Below are positions 1 to 5,618 of a stretch of 5,986 bases of DNA, in pieces. This stretch comes from Acidobacteriaceae bacterium. Lineage in GTDB: Bacteria; Acidobacteriota; Vicinamibacteria; Vicinamibacterales; CAVVIG01. The stretch covers positions 1 through 5,986 of the forward strand of contig JAISPN010000034.1 in assembly GCA_031274845.1 (NCBI GenBank), written 5' to 3'. The position numbers and the translations under genes were made by a program. The notes under the pieces are model-generated. The model ran no database searches. It saw nothing but the letters and a program-made list of their open reading frames with translations, and was not told the origin of the DNA. The number at the start of each line of letters is the position of its first letter. Position 1 is the stretch's first letter.

Positions 1-1309
1 GGCGCAGGCGGAAGACGCCGGCAATCGTCAGGATGTAGAAGATGAGCGCCGCGGAGATGACGTAGTCGAGCAGATTGCTGTAGAGATTTCCGTACGTGCC
101 AGACACGGCATCGTAGGTGCGCGGCAGCACGAGCAGCGTGGCCCAGAGGCCTTGCAGCACGAGGCCCGCGGCGGGCACTTTGGCTGTGTTGAGTGTGCCC
201 GCGGATCTGAAGAACAGGCCATCTTTGGCCATCGCGTAGTAGGCGCGCGCGCCGGCGAGAATCAGGCCGTTGTTGCACCCGAAGGTCGAGATCATGATCG
301 CGATCGCCATCAGCGTGGTGCCGGCTCCCGGAATCGCGACGTTCAGACTCGCCGTGGCGACCCGGTCCGCCGGCGCGTGCTGAATCTGCTCGAAGGTGAG
401 CGTCGTCATGTAGGCGACGTTGACGAGCAGATACAGACCGATGACCGCGCCCGTGCCGAGCGCGAGCGAGAGCGGGATGTTGCGGCGTGGATCTTTCACC
501 TCGCCGGCGGTGAAGGTGATGTTGTTCCACGCATCAGCCGAGAAGAGCGATCCGGTTTGCGAGACAGCGATGGCGGCGAACAACCCAAACGCGGTGACGG
601 CCGAGAGTCCGGGGACGACATCGGTGACGTGGCGGACGGTCCACAACGCGCCGAAGTTATCGCTGACCGCCGCGCTGTTCCTGCCGACGAAGACGCCAAG
701 CAGCGCGAGCGCGAGCACCGCGCCTCCTTTCGCGGTCGTGAAAACGTTCTGGATGATGCGTCCGTACTCGAGACCGCGGGTGTTCGTCCAGGTGAGCAGC
801 GCAATCAGCGCTACGCCGACAAGCTGTGTCGTCGACAGCGACAGCGCGTATCCCGTCGAGAGGTGAATGGGACGAATCAGATAGTGATCGTCGGCAATCC
901 ATGGGACGAGCGCGCCGGCATATCGCGCGAACCCGACGGCGACGGCGGCAATCGTGCCGGTCTGGATGACGAGGAACAACGTCCAGCCGTACAGAAATCC
1001 CCAGAGCGGCGAGAAGGCTTCGCGGAGGTAGACATACTGTCCGCCCGCGCGTGGCATCATGGCGGCGAGTTCGCCGTAGGAGAGCGCGCCAACAACCGTG
1101 AGCAGGCCTGCCACGATCCACGCCACCAGCAGCCACCCCGGACTGCCAATCGTTCGGCTCATGTCGGCAGAGACGATGAAGATGCCGGAGCCGATCATCG
1201 ACCCGACGACGACCATCGTGGAATCGAACAGGCCGAGACCGCGTGTGAATTCGGTATCGAGCCCCGAGGCGGCGTGCTCAGTGTCTGGACGAGATGGGGC
1301 TGTGGTCAC
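1..1309 (-). CDS. APC-family (LAT/SteT-like) amino acid permease, 3' end cut by window edge
   Basis: Likely inner-membrane amino acid transporter of the APC superfamily. It is a continuous reading frame of 436 codons from a GTG start that runs off the left edge, so the last helices and the stop are not visible. Family marks are clear: GSMIGSGIF at residues 36-44 (substrate-binding unwound TM1), GELAAMMPRAGGQYVYLREAF-type segment at about 79-99 (loop 2-3), SADAWNNITF and GEVKDPRRNIPLS at about 257-281 (TM6 and following loop), and ARAYYAMAKDG at 354-364 (TM8 and following loop). About ten or eleven hydrophobic segments are visible. The start is set by AAGGAG five bases upstream and by an in-frame TAA farther upstream with no ATG between. 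The TM6 and loop motifs resemble L-type exchangers such as SteT, which handle neutral amino acids; substrate here is inference. It is divergent from the gltS homologue. Confidence 0.9.
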   Translation of the reverse strand, partial: MTTAPSRPDTEHAASGLDTEFTRGLGLFDSTMVVVGSMIGSGIFIVSADMSRTIGSPGWLLVAWIVAGLLTVVGALSYGELAAMMPRAGGQYVYLREAFSPLWGFLYGWTLFLVIQTGTIAAVAVGFARYAGALVPWIADDHYLIRPIHLSTGYALSLSTTQLVGVALIALLTWTNTRGLEYGRIIQNVFTTAKGGAVLALALLGVFVGRNSAAVSDNFGALWTVRHVTDVVPGLSAVTAFGLFAAIAVSQTGSLFSADAWNNITFTAGEVKDPRRNIPLSLALGTGAVIGLYLLVNVAYMTTLTFEQIQHAPADRVATASLNVAIPGAGTTLMAIAIMISTFGCNNGLILAGARAYYAMAKDGLFFRSAGTLNTAKVPAAGLVLQGLWATLLVLPRTYDAVSGTYGNLYSNLLDYVISAALIFYILTIAGVFRLR

Positions 1310-1314
1310 CGGCG

Positions 1315-1320
1315 CTCCTT
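1315..1320 (-). promoter_or_regulatory. Ribosome binding site of the permease
   Basis: Minus-strand AAGGAG lies five bases before the GTG at 1309. It is a near-perfect Shine-Dalgarno and is what decides this GTG start. Confidence 0.8.
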
Positions 1321-1350
1321 GCTGCAGTACGATCGTGCGCGTTTGACCTT

Positions 1351-1356
1351 ATCTTA
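1351..1356 (-). promoter_or_regulatory. Possible -10 box of the permease, overlapping the gltS start
   Basis: Minus-strand TAAGAT matches TATAAT at four of six positions and would give a leader of about 35 bases before the GTG. I see no convincing -35 at 16-18 bases upstream, which would lie inside the gltS coding region. The gap between the two divergent genes is only 46 bp, so control sites must overlap coding sequence or each other. Weak call. Confidence 0.2.
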
Positions 1357-2582
1357 TGTTCTCCCTTGATTTCATCCAGACGCTGGCCTTTGGTGGCCTC
1401 GTGCTGTTTGCCGGCTACGGCATCCGCCGGATGCTGCCGTGGCTGAAGCATTACAACGTGCCGGCGCCGGTTGTGGGCGGTCTGCTGGTGGCTGTGGTGA
1501 TGGCGGTCGCTCGTGCGCGTGGCGTGGAACTCGTCACGTTCGACGCGCGGCTGCAAACGCCGATGATGATTGCGTTCTTCACGACGATTGGCTTCGGCGC
1601 CAGTCTGTCGCTGCTGCGCGTTGGCGGACCGCAGGTGCTTGTCTTCGCGGCGCTCTGTTCGCTCTTCGCGGTGCTGCAGAACGTCATCGGCGCCACGATT
1701 GCCGTGCTGCTCGGTCAGCATCCGCTCTTTGGCGTGCTCAGCGGATCTGTCACGATGACCGGTGGTCCGGCGACGGGCCTTGCGTTTGCGCCGCAGTTTG
1801 AAGCCGCGGGCGTGGCTGGCGCGGCCACGGTTGCGGTTGCCGCCGCGATGGTCGGGATTGTGGCGGGGGGACTGGTTGGTGGACCGCTCGGCACGCTGCT
1901 CATCGAGCGTCACCGGCTCAAGCCGCGTCCGGGCGTACACCCTCACGATTCTCATCTGGCCACGGCCAGCGTCGAAGATCTGTTGCGAGATATTTCTGCA
2001 ACCGCTCCGGCCAGAAAGGAAACGGAGTCGTATGCGCTGCTCAAGACGGTTGTCGTCATTCTCGTGGCGATGTGGATCGGATCGTGGGTGAGCGCGTGGG
2101 TCTCCGCGTTCATTACGTTGCCCGCCTACATCGGCGCGATGGTGGTGGCGGCCATCATCCGGAATCTCGACGATCGGTTCGGATGGATGGGGTTATCGCG
2201 GAAGGCGATCGACGCGGTCGGGAGCGTGGCGCTGTCGCTGTTTCTGGTGCTCGCGCTGATGACGTTGCGGTTGTGGGAACTGTCCGGGCTGGCGCTGCCG
2301 TTGCTGGTGATTCTCGCGGCGCAGGTCGCGTTCATCGCCGTCGTGTGTCTCTGGCTGGTCTTTCGGATGATGGGGCGCGACTACGATGCGGCGGTCATGG
2401 GAAGCGGTCTGTGCGGCTTCATGCTCGGCACTGTCGCCAACGCGATGGCGAACATGGACGCGCTCGTCGAGCGGTACGGCCCAGCGCCACGGGCGTTTCT
2501 CGTCGTGCCGATGGTCGGCGCGTTCTTCATCGATTTCGTGAACGCCTTGATCATCACGGCGTGTCTGAACCTGTGGCGCTAG
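1356..2582 (+). CDS. gltS: Sodium/glutamate symporter homologue, GltS (ESS) family
   Basis: Polytopic inner-membrane symporter; the family imports glutamate with sodium. It is 408 residues, close to the roughly 400 of E. coli GltS, and the N-terminus (MFSLDFIQTLAF) lines up with the E. coli start, supporting ATG 1356. An in-frame TGA four codons upstream leaves no earlier start, and no Shine-Dalgarno is visible. Strong family marks: PAPVVGGLL (36-44), AFFTTIGFGASL (73-84), LSLFLVLALMTLRLWEL (293-309), FRMMGRDYDAAVM (336-348) and FLVVPMVGAFFIDFVNAL (381-398). A hydrophilic stretch at about 185-225 separates the two inverted halves. The two re-entrant-loop motifs depart from the classical ones: GGPAT at 136-140 where E. 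coli has GGHGT, and GTVANAMANM at 358-367 where it has GATPTAIANM. Family membership is firm; glutamate as the substrate is less so. Confidence 0.9.
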   Translation: MFSLDFIQTLAFGGLVLFAGYGIRRMLPWLKHYNVPAPVVGGLLVAVVMAVARARGVELVTFDARLQTPMMIAFFTTIGFGASLSLLRVGGPQVLVFAALCSLFAVLQNVIGATIAVLLGQHPLFGVLSGSVTMTGGPATGLAFAPQFEAAGVAGAATVAVAAAMVGIVAGGLVGGPLGTLLIERHRLKPRPGVHPHDSHLATASVEDLLRDISATAPARKETESYALLKTVVVILVAMWIGSWVSAWVSAFITLPAYIGAMVVAAIIRNLDDRFGWMGLSRKAIDAVGSVALSLFLVLALMTLRLWELSGLALPLLVILAAQVAFIAVVCLWLVFRMMGRDYDAAVMGSGLCGFMLGTVANAMANMDALVERYGPAPRAFLVVPMVGAFFIDFVNALIITACLNLWR

Positions 2583-2604
2583 GCGCTGGGAAGACTACGC
2601 AGGG

Positions 2605-2638
2605 TCGCATGTGCTGAATGATTTTTACGCACGCGCGA
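2605..2638 (+). terminator. Imperfect hairpin after gltS, possible terminator
   Basis: A ten-pair stem with one A/C mismatch and one G-U pair forms between 2605-2614 and 2629-2638, with a 14-base loop containing TTTTT. It starts 22 bases after the gltS stop. There is no U-tract directly after the stem, so it is not a classical intrinsic terminator, and its right arm overlaps a candidate -35 box for the next gene. Confidence 0.25.
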
Positions 2639-2651
2639 TGGTTGCTAAAAT
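2624..2651 (+). promoter_or_regulatory. Candidate promoter of the CsgG-like gene
   Basis: TTTACG (2624-2629, four of six matches to TTGACA), a 16-base spacer and TAAAAT (2646-2651, five of six matches to TATAAT) sit in the most AT-rich stretch of the window. Transcription would start near 2658, giving about 24 bases of leader before ATG 2682. A second -10-like box, TAAGAT at 2652-2657, stands six bases before ATG 2664 and could instead drive a leaderless message. Confidence 0.35.
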
Positions 2652-2671
2652 TAAGATAAGCAAATGAATGT

Positions 2672-2676
2672 GAGGG
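2672..2676 (+). promoter_or_regulatory. Ribosome binding site favouring ATG 2682
   Basis: GAGGG ends five bases before ATG 2682. The in-frame upstream ATG at 2664 has no such site. This, with the normal 25-residue signal peptide, is why 2682 is chosen. Confidence 0.5.
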
Positions 2677-2681
2677 CTATC

Positions 2682-3692
2682 ATGCGGATTTCTTGTTTGC
2701 GCTCCGTTACGGTTGGGGCATTGGCTGTTTTGCTGGCGGTGGCGCCGGCGCGCGCGCAGAGCAAAGGTGGGAGCGCCGCCAAAGGCGCGGCGGGGACGAA
2801 TGGTGGCGTTGGCGACAATGGGCTCGAGCACTGCGACAAGCCGATGGGCGCCATCGCCGTTGTCGAACCGCAGAGCCAGATGATGGCCGCGCTGTCACAA
2901 CAGGGGCTGCAGTCGCCGGTGAGCGTGATCCGCATGATGATCCAGCAATCAAACTGCTTCATCGTCGTTGAGCGCGGCACCGGCATGCAGAACGTCATGC
3001 AGGAACGCCAGCTTGCGGCGGCGGGCCAGACGCGCGCCGGATCGAACATGGGCGGCGGACAGATGGTCTCGGCAGATTTTGTGCTGACGCCGTCCGTGGT
3101 GTTCTCGGAGAACAATGCCGGTGGTATTGGCGCCGCCGCGGGTGGTTTGCTTGGTGGCAAGGCTGGCGCGATTGCCGGCGGGCTGAAGTTCAAGGAAGCA
3201 CAAACGAGCATGCTGATTTCGGACTCACGGTCGGGCGTGCAGGTGGCCGCGGCTGAGGGGAGCACGAAGAAAGCCGATCTCAATCTGAGCGGCGGACTCC
3301 TCGGGTCCAGCGGCGGCGCGTCGGTGGGTGGCTACGGCAACACGAACGAAGGCAAGCTGATCCTGGCGTCGTTTGTCGACAACTACAACAAGATCGTCGG
3401 CGTCGTGCGCAACGATCCGAGCCTGCAACGCAACGTCGGAACGCTGGCGCAGGAGGCCGCCGCTGGTGGCGCGCGCAAGAGCGGCGCGGTGTTCGACGAA
3501 GGCGAGGTCATCACTCCGAAGATCGCGAACGTGAAGATGTATGTGGACGCGTCGGAAACCGGCAAGGTCGCCGCCACGCTCGGCCGCGGCGAGGAACTCG
3601 TCGTGATTGGCGGCGAGAAGGACGGCTTCATTCAGGTGCAGAGCGGATCGGCGAGCGGGTGGGTCAAGATCGTGCTCATGCAGAAGCGCTAG
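2682..3692 (+). CDS. Secreted CsgG-like protein with C-terminal SH3b domain
   Basis: Exported protein of 336 residues, role unknown. Signal peptide: MRISCLR, hydrophobic 8-23, cleavage likely after ARA (25) before Gln. A Gly/Ala/Ser-rich linker (27-47) leads to a CsgG-type core (about 57-245). The NCFIVVERGTGMQNVMQERQ segment (91-110) matches the family's 'ffvVEReglqnllnERql' pattern; SADFVLTPSVV (130-140) and the KFKEAQTSMLISDSRSG region (169-185) fit the following strands. Two glycine-rich stretches (145-168, 201-219) fall where CsgG carries membrane hairpins. Residues about 272-336 (EVITPKIANVKMYVDASETG ... GWVKIVLMQ) look like a bacterial SH3 domain, often a cell-wall or protein-binding module. 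Unlike curli CsgG there is no lipobox Cys, and no csgA/B/E/F neighbour. Cys51 and Cys92 could form a disulfide. An alternative start at 2664 adds six residues. Family assignment is by eye. Confidence 0.8.
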   Translation: MRISCLRSVTVGALAVLLAVAPARAQSKGGSAAKGAAGTNGGVGDNGLEHCDKPMGAIAVVEPQSQMMAALSQQGLQSPVSVIRMMIQQSNCFIVVERGTGMQNVMQERQLAAAGQTRAGSNMGGGQMVSADFVLTPSVVFSENNAGGIGAAAGGLLGGKAGAIAGGLKFKEAQTSMLISDSRSGVQVAAAEGSTKKADLNLSGGLLGSSGGASVGGYGNTNEGKLILASFVDNYNKIVGVVRNDPSLQRNVGTLAQEAAAGGARKSGAVFDEGEVITPKIANVKMYVDASETGKVAATLGRGEELVVIGGEKDGFIQVQSGSASGWVKIVLMQKR

Positions 3693-3705
3693 GGCGGCCT
3701 CGTCT

Positions 3706-3783
3706 CACGGTGTGGTGGTGATCTTGTGACGCCATCACGCCGTGGGCGCGTGCGTCATCAGATCCGTCGCGCGTCGAGGACGC
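3706..3783 (+). other. Structured 136-bp gap before folE (short inverted repeats)
   Basis: The gap 3693-3828 holds no gene that I can support. It has several short inverted repeats: CACGG (3706-3710) with CCGTG (3740-3744) enclosing GTGAT (3718-3722) with ATCAC (3734-3738); TGACGC (3727-3732) with GCGTCA (3752-3757), which competes with the former; and GCGTC-GAG-GACGC (3771-3783). None is followed by a T-run, so a factor-dependent terminator of the upstream gene or chance pairing in GC-rich sequence are both possible. Confidence 0.2.
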
Positions 3784-3828
3784 CTGCGGTCTGGCGGCGC
3801 AACGCTGGAATGACGCGGGGATTATAAA

Positions 3829-4443
3829 ATGGCAGGCATGCAAGAGGCTGTCAGAACGCTGCTGAAGGAGTTGGGGGAGAATCCCGATCGCGAAGGGCTG
3901 GTCGATACGCCGAAGCGCGTCGAGAAGGCGCTGCGATTTTTGACGAGCGGCTATGCGGCCGATATCGACGAGGTGATCAACAACGCGCTCTTCACCGTCG
4001 ATTACAGCGAGATGGTGATCGTCAAGGACATCGACTTCTACAGCCTGTGCGAGCATCACCTCCTGCCGTTTTTCGGCAAATGTCACGTCGCGTATCTCCC
4101 GACGAACAAGGTGATTGGGCTCAGTAAAATTCCCCGGATTGTCGATGTGTTCAGCCGCCGGTTGCAGGTGCAGGAACGGCTGACGAATGAAATCGCGCAC
4201 ACGATTCTCGAGAAGATTGCGCCGCTTGGCGTCGCGGTCGTCGTCGAAGCGACCCACTTGTGCATGTCGATGCGGGGCGTCCAGAAGCAGAACTCGTTTG
4301 CGGTCACAAGCGCGATGCTTGGCGCGTTCCGCGACAGCGCGCGCACACGGCACGAGTTCCTCGAACTCCTCAAGCTGCGTGGAACGGTGTCGGACGTGCG
4401 CGAGTCGTCGTTGTCCTCGGCCGTCTGCGATCCCGGCAAGTAA
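3829..4443 (+). CDS. folE: GTP cyclohydrolase I
   Basis: Cytoplasmic enzyme (EC 3.5.4.16) that turns GTP into 7,8-dihydroneopterin triphosphate and formate, the first step of tetrahydrofolate synthesis; it also feeds queuosine and biopterin routes. The protein is 204 residues. The zinc ligands are visible: Cys74 and His77 in SLCEHHLLPFFG and Cys145 in THLCMSMRG, with the same 71-residue spacing as Cys110 and Cys181 in E. coli FolE; His76 and His143 match its catalytic histidines. Other family marks are VIGLSKIPRIVDVFSRRLQV (95-114), QERLT (115-119) and NSFAVTSAMLG (155-165). The enzyme normally ends near FLELL (177-181); here about 22 extra, Ser-rich residues follow. ATG 3829 has GGGGA eight to nine bases upstream; an in-frame ATG at 3838 (MQEAVRT) is a credible alternative. 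No other folate gene is adjacent. Confidence 0.96.
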   Translation: MAGMQEAVRTLLKELGENPDREGLVDTPKRVEKALRFLTSGYAADIDEVINNALFTVDYSEMVIVKDIDFYSLCEHHLLPFFGKCHVAYLPTNKVIGLSKIPRIVDVFSRRLQVQERLTNEIAHTILEKIAPLGVAVVVEATHLCMSMRGVQKQNSFAVTSAMLGAFRDSARTRHEFLELLKLRGTVSDVRESSLSSAVCDPGK

Positions 4444-4452
4444 TCTCGCCGG

Positions 4453-4485
4453 CGATCCGGGCGGATGTTCCGCTGGTACGGATCG
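4453..4485 (+). terminator. Nested hairpin 10 bases after folE
   Basis: A perfect seven-pair stem, CGATCCG (4453-4459) with CGGATCG (4479-4485), encloses a second perfect hairpin, GCGGA-TGT-TCCGC (4461-4473). An outer CGGCGA/TCGCCG pairing is an alternative register. No T-run follows, so it may protect the 3' end of the folE message or act in factor-dependent termination rather than being a classical intrinsic terminator. Confidence 0.4.
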
Positions 4486-4499
4486 TCTCGCCGCAGTAC

Positions 4500-4505
4500 T
4501 ATACT
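4500..4505 (+). promoter_or_regulatory. -10-like box directly before the secreted unknown gene
   Basis: TATACT matches TATAAT at five of six positions and stands six bases before ATG 4512. A transcript from it would begin at about the A of the ATG, that is leaderless, in keeping with the absence of any Shine-Dalgarno. No clear -35 is visible at 16-18 bases upstream. Confidence 0.4.
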
Positions 4506-4511
4506 GACCGC

Positions 4512-5222
4512 ATGCGTCTGCACTTTGTGCTTGTGAGCAGCGTCGTTCTCTCGATGGGACTCGTGGCTGGTGCGCAGACGCGCCGCCCGGCGGCCAAACC
4601 AGCGCCGACTCCACCGAAAAAAGAAGCGGCCTCGGTCAGTTGTCCGACGCCGCTTGGTGTCGGCGCGTCAACGAAGCGGACCTTCTGCGATGTGCTCATT
4701 GGCCGCGAGCCTTCGAACGGGATTCTCGTCACGCTGCCGCCGCATCGCGGTCCGGTGACGTTGACCTTCGATCTGCACAACCGTCATACCTTCTCGCAGG
4801 AGCAGTTGAACGACAAGCGGACGGCGTTCTCGCGCTACACGGCGTCGATTGGGACGCTGACGCTGGACAACACGCTCCTGCGGCGCGCCGCGGTGCAGAG
4901 CGAGTTTCGCAGCCCTGACGATTTCTTCGATCGCATTACGGGGGGCGCCGGACCATCGGGGCTCAAGGCGGTGGCGCCGCTCGGCACCGAGTCGGTGACG
5001 GTGACGATTCCCGAAAGCGAGACATCGGTGAGTATTCTTGGCGAGAACCTGCTGACGGAACGCGCGGACGGCGCGATTAAATCCACGTCGCCGGGAAGTC
5101 CGATTGCGATCGTCAGCAACCTGATGGTTGAATACCAGCCTCCGCCGCCGCCACGCCCGGCCGCAAAGGCGCCAGCCGCCAAAGCGCCGGCGTCAAAAGC
5201 GCCAGCCACGCGTCCAAAGTAA
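4512..5222 (+). CDS. Secreted hypothetical protein with Ala/Lys/Pro-repeat tail
   Basis: Not recognised. The protein is 236 residues. It has a signal peptide (MRLHFVLVSS, then a hydrophobic run to about 18) with likely cleavage after AGA (19-21) before Gln, so it should reach the periplasm or beyond. A short basic Pro/Ala/Lys linker (24-39) follows. The core (about 42-208) is rich in beta-strand-like alternation (GILVTLPP, PVTLTFDLHNRHTF, SVTVTIPESETSVSILG, IAIVSNLMVEYQ) and has just two cysteines, Cys44 and Cys59, which could pair. The tail is PPPPPRP (210-216; the run begins at Pro210) followed by AAKAP, AAKAP and ASKAP. ATG 4512 is chosen because the signal peptide begins there. The frame is open back to 4260, but that stretch overlaps folE in another frame and is not needed. 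It stops ten bases from the convergent DUF423 gene. Confidence 0.75.
   Translation: MRLHFVLVSSVVLSMGLVAGAQTRRPAAKPAPTPPKKEAASVSCPTPLGVGASTKRTFCDVLIGREPSNGILVTLPPHRGPVTLTFDLHNRHTFSQEQLNDKRTAFSRYTASIGTLTLDNTLLRRAAVQSEFRSPDDFFDRITGGAGPSGLKAVAPLGTESVTVTIPESETSVSILGENLLTERADGAIKSTSPGSPIAIVSNLMVEYQPPPPPRPAAKAPAAKAPASKAPATRPK
5160..5204 (+). repeat. Three 15-bp tandem repeats coding A-[A/S]-K-A-P
   Basis: In-frame units at 5160-5174, 5175-5189 and 5190-5204 encode AAKAP, AAKAP and ASKAP; a degenerate fourth unit (ATRPK) ends the protein. Third-position differences between units show they are not a very recent expansion. Such basic Ala/Pro tails are common wall- or envelope-spanning linkers, but here the repeat is at the very C-terminus. 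Confidence 0.75.
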
Positions 5223-5232
5223 TCCCGGACAA

Positions 5233-5595
5233 TTAGAACGCGGCCACTGCCAGCGCGGCCCATCCAAGCAAGAACGCGACGCCGCCTATCGGCGTGATGG
5301 CGCCAAGCGTCGTCACGCCGGTCATCGCTAGCGCGTAGAGACTGCCCGAGAAAATGACGATGCCGGTCAGGAAGCTCCAACCGGCGACGACAATCGCGCG
5401 GCCGTCGAGACGCGGCATGACGGCGGCGACGAGCAGCAGCGCGAGCGCGTGATACATGTGATAGCGCACGCCGGTTTCAAAGATCGCCAGCATGTCTGGC
5501 GTCAGCCGCGCGCGGAGTCCGTGCGCGCCAAAGGCGCCAAGCGCCACGCTGACGCCGCCCATGACCGCGCCAATAAACAGAAAGGTTTTATCCAT
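5233..5595 (-). CDS. DUF423 / YgdD-type small membrane protein
   Basis: Inner-membrane protein of 120 residues with four predicted helices (about 4-24, 46-62, 66-90, 98-120). It matches the DUF423 family (E. coli YgdD, B. subtilis YwdK) in length and in the conserved stretches ALGAFGAHGL (18-27), FETGVRYHMYHALALLL (39-55), FSGSLYALA (82-90) and ITPIGGVAFLLGWAAL (100-115). The family has no established biochemical role that I can name. The start at 5595 is supported by AAAGG eight bases upstream; an in-frame ATG at 5643 would add 16 residues encoded by the terminator hairpin and is rejected. No promoter of its own is evident between the terminator and the start. It converges on the secreted unknown gene with a ten-base gap and no visible terminator. 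Confidence 0.9.
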   Translation of the reverse strand: MDKTFLFIGAVMGGVSVALGAFGAHGLRARLTPDMLAIFETGVRYHMYHALALLLVAAVMPRLDGRAIVVAGWSFLTGIVIFSGSLYALAMTGVTTLGAITPIGGVAFLLGWAALAVAAF

Positions 5596-5603
5596 TGAGA
5601 TTG

Positions 5604-5608
5604 CCTTT
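5604..5608 (-). promoter_or_regulatory. Ribosome binding site of the DUF423 gene
   Basis: Minus-strand AAAGG lies eight bases before ATG 5595. The surrounding GAAAGGC repeats the left arm of the upstream terminator, and CTTTC-GAGC-GAAAG forms a small hairpin that would cover part of the site. Confidence 0.6.
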
Positions 5609-5618
5609 CGCTCGAAAG

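Noticed and set aside
1343..1348. TTGACC resembling a -35 box before gltS
   Set aside because: It is seven bases from the gltS ATG, so a matching -10 would fall inside the gene; no use for that start.
152..1369. Open frame of 405 codons on the plus strand
   Set aside because: It lies antisense to the permease, is very rich in Arg/Glu/Asp/Gly with no domain-like pattern, and has no ribosome binding site; the minus frame has unmistakable APC motifs. It is a shadow of GC-rich codon use.
1278..1955. Minus-strand open frame of 225 codons across the 5' half of gltS
   Set aside because: Low-complexity Arg/His/Gln-rich translation opposite a well-supported transporter gene.
2072..2617. Plus-strand open frame of 181 codons overlapping the end of gltS
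   Set aside because: Out-of-frame shadow, Arg/Gly-rich, inside the conserved C-terminal half of gltS.
2651..3283. Minus-strand open frame of 210 codons opposite the CsgG-like gene
   Set aside because: Pro/Ala/Cys-rich translation without a ribosome binding site; the plus frame has a signal peptide and two domains.
2664..3692. Curli operon
   Set aside because: Only a CsgG-like domain is present; no curli subunit repeats or csgE/F-like genes lie in the window, and the lipobox is missing.
4260..4511. N-terminal extension of the secreted unknown gene back to 4260
   Set aside because: It would overlap folE by 184 bases in another frame and bury the signal peptide; the signal sequence and the TATACT box point to ATG 4512.
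3676..4614. Minus-strand open frame of 312 codons opposite folE
   Set aside because: FolE zinc ligands and spacing make the plus frame certain; the opposite frame is an Arg/His-rich shadow.
4835..5380. Minus-strand open frame of 181 codons
   Set aside because: It crosses two supported genes in other frames and shows no recognisable domain.
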